64,000 bases of DNA from Rossellomorea orangium (GCF_019334305.1 NZ_JAHWGH010000014.1:620001-684000); one strand, 5' to 3'; counted from the first letter of the stretch, positions 25,372-35,115 are shown. Translations and numbers: made by a program. The notes: generated from the letters alone by a model not told the origin.

Positions 25372-26684
25372 TGTAATGCCTCCTTTCCTTTCCAGGGATA
25401 ATCTTGATCTCTAGTAAATGTAGTCGTTGTTTTCTTTTCTTCGGTTAGGGAATCATGCCTGATCGGGAGCATCCCCCCCTGAATCAACCTGTCGTGAATG
25501 GATTCCCGCCACATGCCGAGACCCGATATGTTCAGCATCTGTTTGTAATGGGAAATCGAATCCTTTTCCATTCTCTGAAGGCTCTTATTTCTCAGCCAGC
25601 CGACCGGGCGATATGGGTAGGAGTAGACGAGGGCGGATAAATGACTGAGATGCATTTGGTGTGCAACCCGCCTCTTTCTGACTTTTGGATACCATTCAAG
25701 ATTAACGGGATCCAACTTTCCATCTGCATACATGTCACACAGCAGCTCTCCAAGGATGCTCCCATCCTGGATCGCCATATTCATTCCTTCCCCTGCCATC
25801 GGATGCACCGTGTGGGCCGCGTCCCCAATAAGGGCAAGATGATCTTTCACATAAGTTTCCGCATGATATTTCAGCGGGACCATTAGCTGGATTTTCTTCC
25901 AATCTCCTATTTGATCCACATAGCCTGCAAGATCCGGGCACATTTCAATATACAGTTTATGAAACTCCGATACCGGCTTTTTTCGAAGGGTTTTGTACTC
26001 ACCTGCCGGGATGAGATAAACGGATCTCACCTCATTGTCCGGGAGGGGAAACAGACCTAAGAATGATTGATATGTAGAAACGATCCTGCCTTTCGTCATA
26101 TCTTTTGGACGCGGGAATGTGACGGTCAGGAAATGATGATTGTACTTTTTCTCCTTCACATCCACCCCCATATAGTCGCGGGTGACGGAGCTCCTTCCCT
26201 CTGCCCCGATAATGAAGTCACTATGAATCTCTTGTTCTACCTTCGTCTCGCGGTCCTCTATGGTCACCATACGCTTGTTGATTTTCTTGCAGACGGTATT
26301 CGGCCGATAATGGAAGGTCGGATATTCCTCCCCCTTCTTCCGCAGGATATCCTTCAGCGTTTCGTGGTGGATCATAAGAGAAAACGGATAAGGAGTGGGG
26401 AGGATCGAATAGCTCATCGTTGAATGGTCCGCCTTCGATTTTGCCTGCTTCAATTCGATCAATTCCAGATCAGAAATGCTATGACCATTATGAAGGACGG
26501 CATCTATGACTCCCAGGGAATCGAATATTTCCAGACTTTTCGGCTGTAGTAGCTCACCTTTGTAGACTGAACCCGGCCCCGGTAACCGTTCCACGACGGT
26601 TACATCAATGTTACAACGGGCAAGTTTCAACCCGAGGGTAAGTCCGCCAATCCCTCCACCGCTTATAAAGACGTTCGTCTTCAT
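25368..26684 (-). CDS. FAD-dependent aromatic-type monooxygenase (UbiH/PHBH fold)
   Basis: The 438-aa product has an N-terminal dinucleotide fold GGGIGGLTLGL (residues 9-19) and the second FAD motif GDAAHTVHPMAGEGMN (287-302), both diagnostic of class A flavin monooxygenases acting on aromatic or polyprenyl substrates. GAGGTG lies 5 nt before the ATG. It is coupled to a methyltransferase. In other Bacillaceae such pairs accompany type III polyketide synthases, but none is in this window. Confidence 0.85.
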   Translation of the reverse strand: MKTNVFISGGGIGGLTLGLKLARCNIDVTVVERLPGPGSVYKGELLQPKSLEIFDSLGVIDAVLHNGHSISDLELIELKQAKSKADHSTMSYSILPTPYPFSLMIHHETLKDILRKKGEEYPTFHYRPNTVCKKINKRMVTIEDRETKVEQEIHSDFIIGAEGRSSVTRDYMGVDVKEKKYNHHFLTVTFPRPKDMTKGRIVSTYQSFLGLFPLPDNEVRSVYLIPAGEYKTLRKKPVSEFHKLYIEMCPDLAGYVDQIGDWKKIQLMVPLKYHAETYVKDHLALIGDAAHTVHPMAGEGMNMAIQDGSILGELLCDMYADGKLDPVNLEWYPKVRKRRVAHQMHLSHLSALVYSYPYRPVGWLRNKSLQRMEKDSISHYKQMLNISGLGMWRESIHDRLIQGGMLPIRHDSLTEEKKTTTTFTRDQDYPWKGKEALQ

Positions 26685-26900
26685 CTCTTCTCACCTCTTT
26701 CCAATTCTTTATCCCATTTCCAGGATGTTGAAACTTGCCGATGTGCTCTCCCCATGATGTGACACTTTTTATACTGTGGCGGCGCCCTGAAGAATTTTGT
26801 AGAACCCACTATTTCCCGGAAAATATCAGCTATTACAGCGAGATAAAATTGGTTTTTGTCGGAATATCTTCCTTGAATTATCGACATGATCCGTTTAAAC

Positions 26901-26940
26901 AAAAAAACTCTACGACAAGATTCATCTCTCATCGTAGAGT
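26901..26940 (-). terminator. Terminator of the PAS kinase gene
   Basis: ACTCTACGA (26907-26915) pairs with TCGTAGAGT (26932-26940), and the A-run at 26901-26907 gives the minus-strand T-run. Confidence 0.88.
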
Positions 26941-26945
26941 ACGTT

Positions 26946-29408
26946 TTATTTCTCTTTTGAAATTGGCAACAGGATCGTGACAGTGGTCCCTTCGCTTACG
27001 TTGCTTTGGATGGATAGTGAGCCGTGATGCTCTTTAATGATTTTCTGACAAATCATCAATCCGAGTCCCGTCCCTTTTTCTTTCGTGCTGTAAAACGGTT
27101 CGCCAAGATGTTTCATACGTTCAGGTGGTATTCCGTTTCCATTATCCTGGATGGTGATCTTACCGTATCCCTCGTCTTTCTCAAGCTGCACACTAAGGAG
27201 TCCGCCTGAAGGCATGGCTTCAAGGGCATTTTTCATCACGTTCAAAATGACCTGTTTCATTTGATGGGAATCGCAGTAGATCTCAGCTTCTTCCACTGAG
27301 AATCTCACGTCCACTCCCTGCTTGAGGCACTCCATCTTGATGAATTCGACCGAGCTTGTGAGGAGGGTCGTCAAAGATGTAAGGGAGAATTTGACGGCCC
27401 TTGGTTTCGCCAGAGCCAAGAATTCATTGGTGATGATTTCGATGCGATCAAGCTCTCCCTGGATGACACCAAGGTAGAAATCATCCTCTGCATTTTCCTT
27501 CATGAGCTGAAGGAAGCCTTTCAGTGTAGTCAAAGGATTCCTGATTTCATGGGCCACACCAGCTGCAAGCTGCCCAATCATCGCGAGCTGCTCTGACTTC
27601 TTAAGCAAGTCTTCATTCCGTTTCTTTTCGGATAGATCACGAATGATGGCTGAAATCCCAATCAAGCGTCCATTGTCGTTTAAAATTGGATTCATATTAA
27701 AGGCGATCTCCACCGGGGAGCCGTCTTTCCGGTAACGGACGGTTTCATAATCTTTAATCCGCTTCCCGGCTTTCACCGTGGCGAGATTCTGTTTAAATTG
27801 TCCGACCTGCTCTTCTTGATGAAGGAAGGTGATTACCTCTCCAGTGATTTCATCCTTCGACCAGCCGAACATGGACTCAAATTGTTGATTTACTTTCAGT
27901 ACATTTCCTTCCGGATCAAGAAGGGCGATTCCGTCTCCCGCATGTTCAAAGTACGCTTCAAGCAACTCTTTCGCTTCTTTCAGCTCTTCTTCCATCTGCA
28001 GTTTCTCCGTGATGTCCTGACCGAACCCATAGATGCCAATGACCTCATTTTTAACACGGATGGGGATATTGGTGACCGCCACATGACTTTTCCCACCTTC
28101 CCCATTTTCGAAGGTGGTCACAAATCTTGATGCTTCTCCCCTGAGGGCGACTTCGAATTGTTTGATGGCCGTCTCCCGGCTGCCCCTGGCGATGAATTCA
28201 CTGAAATGACTGCCGATCATCTGCGGTGAAATATGATCCCACTGCGTTTTCACAGCAGGGTTCACTTCTTGTATGATCCCCATTGTGTCGACCATATAGA
28301 TATTATCCGGGCTGTATTTGACGATCGATTTATATTTTTGCTCGCTTTCGATCAGCTTCCTTTGAATATCCTTGATCAGTGAAATATCCGAAATGGAAAC
28401 GATGATTTCCACGACTGTACCATGTCGTAATACCGGGACAATGGATGCCAAATACTCTAATTCTTTGTATTCATCTTCATACGTCAATTCTTCCCCTGTT
28501 TCCCAGATCCGCTTTAGTTTCGGTTGTATCTTTCCTAAATGATGGGAATCGAACACTTCCTGGATCGTTTTCCCGATGACTTTGGAAGGGGTCAGGTTCA
28601 GCTTCTTCAAAAGTTCTCCTGCTGCCATTTCAATCACGAAGTCATGATTGCTTTTCTTGATTTTATATGTGATCGTCTTCTGAAGGCGGAGTGTATTTTC
28701 CAGTTCGACTTTCAGAGACATCAATTCATTTTCATATTTTTTCTTCTCTGTAATATCATGTAGGATGATCCCCACACTGTCGACGGTTCCATCACTCTTA
28801 TAATTTGCAGGTGAAATGGTGATATTGCATGTAATCTTACGTTGATTCTCCATATCGAACGTCACTTCTTCACCAGTCGTATTCAAGCCTTTCAATCCAT
28901 TCATGACAATGCTTATGAATGATTCGTTCTCCAGGGGCTGCTGCTTACACAAGGGCTCACCCAGAATGGCATCGGAAATGTGAAACAGTTTCTGGAATGA
29001 ATGATTCATTTCCATGACCTTTCCGTTTTTATCAATGATACACACACAAGTCGGAGTATTGTGGATGAGGGATTCATACACTGCCGATTGGGAGTGGGAT
29101 GAATCTTCACGTTTCATTCCCTTAGGAATCATCATGACCAATACTTTGGATTCATCCAGCCGCTTGCGTTTGAACCCGTAAGGTTGATGGTTCAAGCGGA
29201 TTGAATAGTCCTCTTCCTCTATTATTTTCGATAGAAGATTGTCTTCTTTCAGGATGATTCCTCTCCACTCTTCATTTTCTTCTATATAGGATGGATTGTT
29301 CACATCGATGATTGCTGCAGGGACGGGAATTGAATCAACATTCAATGCATGATAGGGGTGCATTTCAGCCATAGTACCTTCCTTTTTCGTAACGTTATTT
29401 ACCATCAT
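26946..29408 (-). CDS. Soluble multi-PAS sensor histidine kinase (KinA/KinE-like)
   Basis: The 820-aa product has no membrane helix. At least four PAS domains occupy roughly residues 110-590 (for example SLIHNTPTCVCIIDKNGKVMEMN, IVKYSPDNIYMVDTMG, YFEHAGDGIALLDPEGNV). A HisKA domain follows with H620 in AAGVAHEIRNPLTTLKGF, then HATPase (NALEAMPSGG, GTGLGLMICQK). This layout matches Bacillus sporulation-type phosphorelay kinases that act on Spo0F; no response regulator is adjacent, as expected for such orphans. ATG 29408 has GAGG 9 nt upstream; ATG 29372 with AGGAAGG is a possible alternative. Confidence 0.88.
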   Translation of the reverse strand: MMVNNVTKKEGTMAEMHPYHALNVDSIPVPAAIIDVNNPSYIEENEEWRGIILKEDNLLSKIIEEEDYSIRLNHQPYGFKRKRLDESKVLVMMIPKGMKREDSSHSQSAVYESLIHNTPTCVCIIDKNGKVMEMNHSFQKLFHISDAILGEPLCKQQPLENESFISIVMNGLKGLNTTGEEVTFDMENQRKITCNITISPANYKSDGTVDSVGIILHDITEKKKYENELMSLKVELENTLRLQKTITYKIKKSNHDFVIEMAAGELLKKLNLTPSKVIGKTIQEVFDSHHLGKIQPKLKRIWETGEELTYEDEYKELEYLASIVPVLRHGTVVEIIVSISDISLIKDIQRKLIESEQKYKSIVKYSPDNIYMVDTMGIIQEVNPAVKTQWDHISPQMIGSHFSEFIARGSRETAIKQFEVALRGEASRFVTTFENGEGGKSHVAVTNIPIRVKNEVIGIYGFGQDITEKLQMEEELKEAKELLEAYFEHAGDGIALLDPEGNVLKVNQQFESMFGWSKDEITGEVITFLHQEEQVGQFKQNLATVKAGKRIKDYETVRYRKDGSPVEIAFNMNPILNDNGRLIGISAIIRDLSEKKRNEDLLKKSEQLAMIGQLAAGVAHEIRNPLTTLKGFLQLMKENAEDDFYLGVIQGELDRIEIITNEFLALAKPRAVKFSLTSLTTLLTSSVEFIKMECLKQGVDVRFSVEEAEIYCDSHQMKQVILNVMKNALEAMPSGGLLSVQLEKDEGYGKITIQDNGNGIPPERMKHLGEPFYSTKEKGTGLGLMICQKIIKEHHGSLSIQSNVSEGTTVTILLPISKEK

Positions 29409-29455
29409 TTTACCCTACCTCCACCTACATATAAATGGTGAATGTCAATTCACAA

Positions 29456-29486
29456 CAAAAACCCGGACATCCCCATCTGCCCGGGT
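29456..29486 (-). terminator. Terminator of psuK-psuG
   Basis: On the minus strand, ACCCGG and CCGGGT pair and a TTTTTG tract follows, just beyond the psuG stop. Confidence 0.75.
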
Positions 29487-29504
29487 TATCTATTATCAAT
29501 GAAA

Positions 29505-30446
29505 TTAAAATGTTCCTACACGATTCATCTCTGAATATCGAACCGCAATCTCAGCCCCGACATGGGCATTATGCTTCACCAGGGCAATATTCGCTGTCAG
29601 GCTTTTCCCATCGGTCAACTCTTTCACTTTCCCAAGCAGGAAAGGCGTTGCTTCTTTCCCTTTGATCCCTTGTTCATCCGCTTCCTTCAGTGCTTGTTCG
29701 ATGATGGAGGCCATTTCGCTTTCATCCAGGGCATCTTCTTCAGGAATCGGATTTGCGATTACTACCCCACCTTTTAGACCAAGAGCCCATTTCGCCTTTA
29801 ATATACTCGCCATCTCTTTTGCCGATTCTACTTTGTAGTTTACGGAGTAAGGACTGGTCCTCGTATAAAAGGCAGGCAGCGTGTCTGTACCATACCCTAT
29901 CACCGGTACCCCCTTTGTCTCCAGATATTCCATGGTCAATCCGATATCCAGGATGGACTTGGCTCCTGCACAAACGACAGCCACACTTGTGCCGGAAAGC
30001 TCCTCAAGGTCCGCCGAAATGTCCATGGTCACCTCTGCATTCCGATGCACACCACCGATGCCCCCTGTCACAAACAGAGCGATACCGGAGATCTCTGCAC
30101 AGATCATCGTTGCCGCCACCGTTGTCGCCCCGTCTTTTTTTGAGGCTAGGATATATGGTATATCACGGCGGCTCGCCTTGATGACGCCGCTTGCCTGCCC
30201 TAAATATTCCAGTTCTTCAGGAGACAGACCGATTTTAATCTTTCCATTCAGTATCGCAATCGTTGCAGGTACAGCCCCCCTGGAGCGAATAATATCCTCC
30301 ACTTCCCTTGCGGTCCTGACATTTTGCGGGTATGGCATGCCATGTGAAATAATCGTGGATTCTAATGCCACGATGGGAAAGCCTTGTTTCTTCGCTTCTT
30401 TTACCTCTTCTGAATATTCTACATATGCCTCTAGATTCACGCACAT
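29505..30446 (-). CDS. psuG: Pseudouridine-5'-phosphate glycosidase
   Basis: The 313-aa product matches PsuG throughout ([44 protein letters not shown]). It splits the C-C glycosidic bond of pseudouridine 5'-phosphate into uracil and ribose 5-phosphate. It follows the kinase gene by only 7 bp, forming the two-step pseudouridine salvage pathway. ATG 30446 has only a 2-nt gap to GGGGG; the GTG two codons later has a better 8-nt spacer, so the true start may be 30440. Confidence 0.95.
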   Translation of the reverse strand: MCVNLEAYVEYSEEVKEAKKQGFPIVALESTIISHGMPYPQNVRTAREVEDIIRSRGAVPATIAILNGKIKIGLSPEELEYLGQASGVIKASRRDIPYILASKKDGATTVAATMICAEISGIALFVTGGIGGVHRNAEVTMDISADLEELSGTSVAVVCAGAKSILDIGLTMEYLETKGVPVIGYGTDTLPAFYTRTSPYSVNYKVESAKEMASILKAKWALGLKGGVVIANPIPEEDALDESEMASIIEQALKEADEQGIKGKEATPFLLGKVKELTDGKSLTANIALVKHNAHVGAEIAVRYSEMNRVGTF

Positions 30447-30453
30447 TTCCCCC

Positions 30454-31548
30454 TTAATAATAAAGACTGAATTCCTGTTGTAGCTTGCTTGTATTCAAAG
30501 TAGGTGCCACCGTGTATCTTGACTGAAGAGTGATCGACGAACAAATTACACCGATTCGGCAGGCTCCATCTGTATCAGATCCTTTCAAATAGCCAAATAA
30601 TATTCCAGCGACAAGAGCATCCCCTGCTCCTGTCACGTCCTCGACCTCTACTCTTGGAGGCAGGATGGCCGTCGCCTCTTTATATGTGGTGTAATAGATC
30701 AACCCCTGATCTCCACGGGTGATGACCGCCCGCTCAGCTCCCCTTAAGGTCAGTTCCTTGGCTGCTTTAAAATAATCCCCCTCTGTTTCGATCTTCATGT
30801 CCAGATACATCTCCGCTTCCCCTTTGTTGCAGATGAACCAGGTAACACCTTCTAATGAAGAAGGTAATTTCTTTACCTTGGGAGCAGACACGGGGATCAC
30901 CGTCAATGGAATCCCTTCGGATTGACACCTGCGGATAATATAAATGAGCACTTCTTCCGGGAAGTTCGTGTCTAGCAGCACCATTTCCGAAGATGAAATC
31001 ATCCCCCACCTTTTCTCAATGAACCCGATGTCAACGCTTTCATAAATGCTCATATCAGCAAGGGCGAACATCATTTCACCACGTTCATCCAATATAGCCG
31101 AGTATGCTCCTGTACTTTCATTCATTCGCCTCTGGGAAGCTGAGACGTCGGCAAATGACTTTGTCTGCTGCAGAAGCCAGCTGCCTTCTGTGTCTTCCCC
31201 CACCACGGTGATTAAATTCGCTTCTCTCCCCAGTCTCCCGAGGTTTTCGGCAATATTCCGTGCTACTCCACCACTCGTTTGCTCAGTCTTCGCAGGATTT
31301 GATGTTTCAGGTATCAGCGTATCCTCAAGCCGCATCTTACGGTCGATATTGGCTCCCCCTATGCACGTGATCCCGTTTTTATTCGGCATCACGTACGCTC
31401 TTCCTAGAATCTTCCCCTGCTTCACCAGATTAGAAATATAGCCGGCCACTGCCGAGCGCGAAATCCCGCTTCTCTCTGATAATTCCTGCTGTGTCATGAA
31501 TGGATTCTCTTCAATGTAAGACAGTAAAAGCTTTTCTTTTTCGTTCAC
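30454..31548 (-). CDS. psuK: Pseudouridine kinase with N-terminal winged-helix DNA-binding domain
   Basis: Residues 1-55 form a winged helix-turn-helix ([24 protein letters not shown]) and residues 60-360 a PfkB/ribokinase domain (GGANIDRK near 64, GAGDALVAG with catalytic D310). It phosphorylates pseudouridine for PsuG. The fused DNA-binding domain suggests a bifunctional enzyme-regulator. Two 10-bp repeats flank the -10 box of its own promoter, so autoregulation is likely. The start is GTG with GGGAG close upstream. Confidence 0.92.
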   Translation of the reverse strand: MNEKEKLLLSYIEENPFMTQQELSERSGISRSAVAGYISNLVKQGKILGRAYVMPNKNGITCIGGANIDRKMRLEDTLIPETSNPAKTEQTSGGVARNIAENLGRLGREANLITVVGEDTEGSWLLQQTKSFADVSASQRRMNESTGAYSAILDERGEMMFALADMSIYESVDIGFIEKRWGMISSSEMVLLDTNFPEEVLIYIIRRCQSEGIPLTVIPVSAPKVKKLPSSLEGVTWFICNKGEAEMYLDMKIETEGDYFKAAKELTLRGAERAVITRGDQGLIYYTTYKEATAILPPRVEVEDVTGAGDALVAGILFGYLKGSDTDGACRIGVICSSITLQSRYTVAPTLNTSKLQQEFSLYY

Positions 31549-31574
31549 TTTCTCCCACCCCTATAAAGAAAAGT

Positions 31575-31616
31575 AACTTTTGTTAATATTCTAAACTTTT
31601 GTTTTGGTTTACACAA
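31575..31616 (-). promoter_or_regulatory. psuK promoter flanked by two AACAAAAGTT operators
   Basis: On the minus strand, TTGTGT (31611-31616) and TAGAAT (31588-31593) are 17 bp apart. Two identical copies of AACAAAAGTT, itself an AAC-N4-GTT palindrome, lie at 31594-31603 and 31575-31584, exactly on either side of the -10 box. A dimer bound to each would occlude the promoter. The winged-helix domain of PsuK is the obvious candidate ligand. Confidence 0.7.
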
Positions 31617-31660
31617 GTTGGAAGATGAAAAATTACAACATTCATTTCGAAAGAATCCAA

Positions 31661-31704
31661 TAAAAAAAGACTTGTTTTCCCCACCCGGGAAAAACAAGTC
31701 TTTA
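31661..31704 (-). terminator. Terminator of the AGCS symporter gene
   Basis: AAAGACTTGTTTTCCCC pairs with a GGGAAAAACAAGTCTTT arm (31665-31703 overall), and the plus-strand A-run gives a minus-strand T-run. Confidence 0.9.
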
Positions 31705-31706
31705 TG

Positions 31707-33098
31707 TTAAGATACTTTCTTATCTTTCACTTTTCCTGTGTCTTTCAGGTAATATTCATCGGACGTAAAGAACTCATCCGTTAGCCTCTTCACTTCCTTG
31801 CTCAGGAGAAGGACAGCGATGATATTCGGAATAAGGATGGCTGCAAGGGCCAGATCAAGGAACTGCCAGATGACCTTTGCCGCCCCGACGGACCCAAGGA
31901 CAATGGCCACGGTGTAAACTACTTTGATTGCCTGTGAAGCCTTCCAGCCGAACAGAAATTCTGCCTGTTTGGCTCCATAAAAGACGATGACAATGATTGT
32001 CGACAGGACGAAGAAGATTAATGAAACCGTGACGAGAATCCCGCCAAATTCCCCGAAATAATTTGTGAATGCCTCAGTTGTCAGAGCTGACGGATCGTCG
32101 AGGGCGTTTTCCGCCGTCCAGACACCGGACGATAATACGACAAAAGCGGTAGCTGTACAGACGATGATTGTATCGATTACGATTCCAACAATCGCCCAAA
32201 GCCCCTGTCGTACAGGATGATCTGTTTGTGCGGCCGCATGGGCGATCGGTGCTGTTCCAAGACCTGCCTCATTAGAGTATAGTCCCCGGGCAAATCCCCA
32301 GCGGATCGTCTCAGCCACAGCCACTCCGGCAAAACCACCCATTGCCGACATTGGTTGGAAGGCATTGGACAGGATCAGACTGAAAAACTCTGGTACGGCA
32401 TCGACATTCATAAACAGGATCACCAGTGCGCTCCCGACATAGATCAGGGCCATGAAGGGAACGAATACTTCCGTTACCTTACCGATTCGTTTGATCCCTC
32501 CGAAAACGATCAATACGACAATGAGGGCAACGATAATCCCCGTAATCAGACCGTTTATATTAAACGTTTCTTCCACAGTAGATGCAACGGCATTCCCCTG
32601 TACCATCACACTTGGGATCAATTCGATCATGAGGGCAAAAGCGAACCAGACGCCAAGCCATCTCATATTCAGTCCCTTTGTCATGTAGTACATGGGACCG
32701 CCCACATACTCTCCCTTTTCATTCTTCTCACGGTATCGCACCGCAAGGACACTTTCTGAAAATTTAAGGGCCATACCGATCAGGGCGATCACCCACATCC
32801 AGAAGACGGCTCCAGGACCACCGAACATGATCGCAGCCGGGACACCGACGATGTTCGCTGCCCCGATCGTGGACGACAGTGCCGATGTCAATGCCTGCAG
32901 GGGAGTGACGGTTCCTTCTCCCTTCGGCTTTTTAAACACGCTTCCCACCGTTTGCTTAAAAATGTACAGAGGATACCGAAATTGTATGAATTTCAATAAA
33001 AATGTTAAGTACAAGCCTGTTGCACCAAGGACGATGATCAACGGTGGACCCCATAACCATGCCGAAACTTTACCTATGATGTCAAAAAACGTATCCAA
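31707..33098 (-). CDS. Alanine/glycine:cation symporter (AGCS family, AlsT-like)
   Basis: The 463-aa product has about eleven membrane helices and clear AGCS signatures: GEGTVTPLQALTSALSSTIGAANIVGVPAAI, GGPMYYM, and WGFARGLYSNEAGLGTAPIAHAAA. Such transporters import alanine, glycine or glutamine with Na+ or H+. The start is TTG, supported by GGAGG 7 nt upstream with no ATG nearby. Substrate cannot be fixed from sequence; B. subtilis AlsT is a glutamine/alanine candidate. Confidence 0.92.
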   Translation of the reverse strand: MDTFFDIIGKVSAWLWGPPLIIVLGATGLYLTFLLKFIQFRYPLYIFKQTVGSVFKKPKGEGTVTPLQALTSALSSTIGAANIVGVPAAIMFGGPGAVFWMWVIALIGMALKFSESVLAVRYREKNEKGEYVGGPMYYMTKGLNMRWLGVWFAFALMIELIPSVMVQGNAVASTVEETFNINGLITGIIVALIVVLIVFGGIKRIGKVTEVFVPFMALIYVGSALVILFMNVDAVPEFFSLILSNAFQPMSAMGGFAGVAVAETIRWGFARGLYSNEAGLGTAPIAHAAAQTDHPVRQGLWAIVGIVIDTIIVCTATAFVVLSSGVWTAENALDDPSALTTEAFTNYFGEFGGILVTVSLIFFVLSTIIVIVFYGAKQAEFLFGWKASQAIKVVYTVAIVLGSVGAAKVIWQFLDLALAAILIPNIIAVLLLSKEVKRLTDEFFTSDEYYLKDTGKVKDKKVS

Positions 33099-33408
33099 TT
33101 ATGCTCCTCCTTTGCTAGAGGCACTGGCTAACGTTTGGAATAAAGCAGGGGGAAATATTTAAGTATGTATGTAGTCGAGCAACCCCCAAATCCTGAAAAA
33201 TTAGCCACTGCTTCTAATTGCTTTTCCAGACTTTTCCCTAAAATAGGAACAGTGAAACATAATAGGAAGAATAAGCAACAAATGCTGTGCGATATGTGTT
33301 CATCAATCGATGATAGAGTACGGCCCTTCGACATGATTTTCCCATTTCCCCGGAAATACGTCACAATACAGAAAAATCTGCAGCCTATAAACGGCTGCAG
33401 ATTCTCTT
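33099..33408. other. 310-bp intergenic region upstream of the AGCS gene
   Basis: No convincing coding frame is present. I looked for a glycine riboswitch upstream of the symporter and did not find its conserved boxes. The only clear element is the motB terminator near the right end. Confidence 0.5.
33372..33403 (-). terminator. Terminator of motAB
   Basis: AATCTGCAGCC and GGCTGCAGATT form an 11-bp stem on the minus strand followed by a short T-run after the motB stop. Confidence 0.85.
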
Positions 33409-34200
33409 CTATTCAGTCACCCTTGGCAGGATCAATACTTCCACCCGGCGGTTTTGTCCACGTCCCTCTGCCGTTCCGTTATCGGCGATGGGCTCGAACT
33501 CACCGAAGCCTTTCGCACTAAACCATTGGGGATCAAGCTCTGGATTGTCCAGAATGATTTTCATGAAATTGACCGCCCTCATGACGCTGAGCTCCCAATT
33601 CGATTCGAACTCCGCATTCCTGATTGGCACATTGTCAGTATGACCGCTGATGATGATGTTCCGCGGCGGATTCATGACGAGGAGGTCCGATAGCTCTCCG
33701 GCCACGCTCAGATCACTGCCCTGAACTGTAGCAGATCCCGAATCAAATAAAACGTTATCCCGAATGGTCAGGAGCAGGCCCTCATCCGTCAATTTAGTGA
33801 TGAATTGAACCTCCAGATTATTCGTTTTAATATATTCGTTAATCTTTTTCTGGATTTCCTTCAACTCTTCCTGATCCTTCATGAATGCCTGTTTATCGAG
33901 CTCTTCTTTACTTAGTTCCTTCTCTTTATCTTCTTTTTGATTCAGTGATGCAGCTTGTTTCTCTACCTGATCACTTGATTGCTGAGGTGCCACAGGGCTT
34001 GGATACTCCATCATTCCCGTGCCCCCGGTGAAGATTTCATTGAAAACTTGTGAGAGCTCTTTGAACTTCTGAGCGTCCACCGAGCTTGAAGCATACAGGA
34101 CGATGAAGAGGGCCAGTAACAGGGTAAGTAAGTCGGCATATGGAATCAGCCATGATTCATCCATGTGCTCGTCGTCATGTTTCTTTTTACGCCGCCTCAT
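33409..34200 (-). CDS. motB: Flagellar stator protein MotB (H+ type)
   Basis: The 263-aa product has a basic N-terminus and one membrane helix containing the proton-carrying aspartate D23 in SWLIPYADLLTLLLALFIVLYASS. A plug/linker region and a C-terminal OmpA-like peptidoglycan-binding domain follow (IIISGHTDNVPIRN, GQNRRVEVLILPR). It closely resembles B. subtilis MotB, not the sodium-type MotS. The gene overlaps motA; the second of two close ATGs (34200) has GGGGG at a 6-nt spacer and was chosen over 34206. Confidence 0.95.
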   Translation of the reverse strand: MRRRKKKHDDEHMDESWLIPYADLLTLLLALFIVLYASSSVDAQKFKELSQVFNEIFTGGTGMMEYPSPVAPQQSSDQVEKQAASLNQKEDKEKELSKEELDKQAFMKDQEELKEIQKKINEYIKTNNLEVQFITKLTDEGLLLTIRDNVLFDSGSATVQGSDLSVAGELSDLLVMNPPRNIIISGHTDNVPIRNAEFESNWELSVMRAVNFMKIILDNPELDPQWFSAKGFGEFEPIADNGTAEGRGQNRRVEVLILPRVTE

Positions 34201-34978
34201 CCTCATCCCCCTTTAGTAACATGATTCGTTCACTTGCAGGTAAATAGGAAGCCAGCTTCTGTTCAATGACACGGGGAGACTCTCCCTCGATGATGGACAG
34301 GATTCCTTCCACCATCATCATTTTCATCTGTACCTCCACCTTCGATTTTCTTTTTAACTTATTGGCAAAAGGGTGCCACAGAACGTATCCCGTGAAAATC
34401 CCGAGGAGTGTGGCAACGAATGCCGCTGAAATCGCATGTCCAAGTTCTTCCGTGTTGTCCATATGACTGAGGGCCGCAATCAATCCAATGACCGCCCCCA
34501 ACACCCCAAGAGTGGGTGCGTACGTTCCTGCCTGTGTAAAGATGAGGGCTCCTGCTGAGTGCCGCTCTTCCATTGCGTCGATCTCTTCATGCAGTACATC
34601 CCTTATGTAATCACCACTTTGTCCATCCACCGCCAATGAAAGTCCGTCCCTAAGGAATGGATCGTCCACTTCCTGTGTCTTTGCTTCAAGGGCAAGTAAT
34701 CCTTCCTTCCTGGCAAGGTCGGCTATTTGTGAAAAGAATTGAATCGTTTGTTTCGGGTCCTGCAATTTTTGTTCTCTAAACAGAATCCCGAAAAGCTTCG
34801 GTACTTTTTTAATCTCATGTGTCGGAAAGGCAATGGTCACAGCGGCAACCGTGCCCAGTACAATAATTAAAATGGCTGCAGGGTTCAATAAGGCCACAAG
34901 GCTTACACCTTTGAACACCATCCCCACTCCAACCGCTATCAATCCTAAAATGACTCCTATTAAAGACGTCTTATCCAT
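34187..34978 (-). CDS. motA: Flagellar stator protein MotA
   Basis: The 263-aa product has four membrane helices with the conserved MotA patterns NPAAILIIVLGTVAAV, GTYAPTLGVLGAVIGLIAAL and the TGYVLWHPFANKLK end. With MotB it forms the proton channel that drives flagellar rotation. GGAG lies 7 nt before the ATG. A SigD-type promoter lies upstream, as for B. subtilis motAB. Confidence 0.95.
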   Translation of the reverse strand: MDKTSLIGVILGLIAVGVGMVFKGVSLVALLNPAAILIIVLGTVAAVTIAFPTHEIKKVPKLFGILFREQKLQDPKQTIQFFSQIADLARKEGLLALEAKTQEVDDPFLRDGLSLAVDGQSGDYIRDVLHEEIDAMEERHSAGALIFTQAGTYAPTLGVLGAVIGLIAALSHMDNTEELGHAISAAFVATLLGIFTGYVLWHPFANKLKRKSKVEVQMKMMMVEGILSIIEGESPRVIEQKLASYLPASERIMLLKGDEDEAA

Positions 34979-35015
34979 CTGATCGCTCCACCTTACTCAT
35001 CGTAGTCTATTACTA

Positions 35016-35042
35016 ATATCGGATGGAACTACTGATTATTGA
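35016..35042 (-). promoter_or_regulatory. SigD-type promoter of motAB
   Basis: On the minus strand, TCAA (35039-35042) and TCCGATAT (35016-35023) are 15 bp apart, one mismatch each from the SigD consensus TAAA-N15-GCCGATAT. It is 38 bp upstream of motA. Confidence 0.75.
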
Positions 35043-35089
35043 GGAAAGTTTGATTCGAAATTTTCTTTCAAATCACTGTAAAACCCTAT

Positions 35090-35115
35090 GTAAGCGCAAC
35101 CGTTTATGTCGATAT
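35090..35115 (+). promoter_or_regulatory. SigD-like promoter of the chemoreceptor gene
   Basis: GTCGATAT (35108-35115) matches seven of eight bases of the SigD -10. A GTAA lies 14 bp upstream, an imperfect -35. It faces away from the motAB promoter, giving a compact divergent motility control region. Confidence 0.55.

Noticed and set aside
26681-26932. 83-codon minus-strand frame before the FAD monooxygenase gene
   Set aside because: Composition is not protein-like and it overlaps the terminator and leader region; the monooxygenase start has its own Shine-Dalgarno.
33099-33408. Glycine or lysine riboswitch upstream of the AGCS symporter
   Set aside because: None of the conserved boxes could be found on the minus strand.
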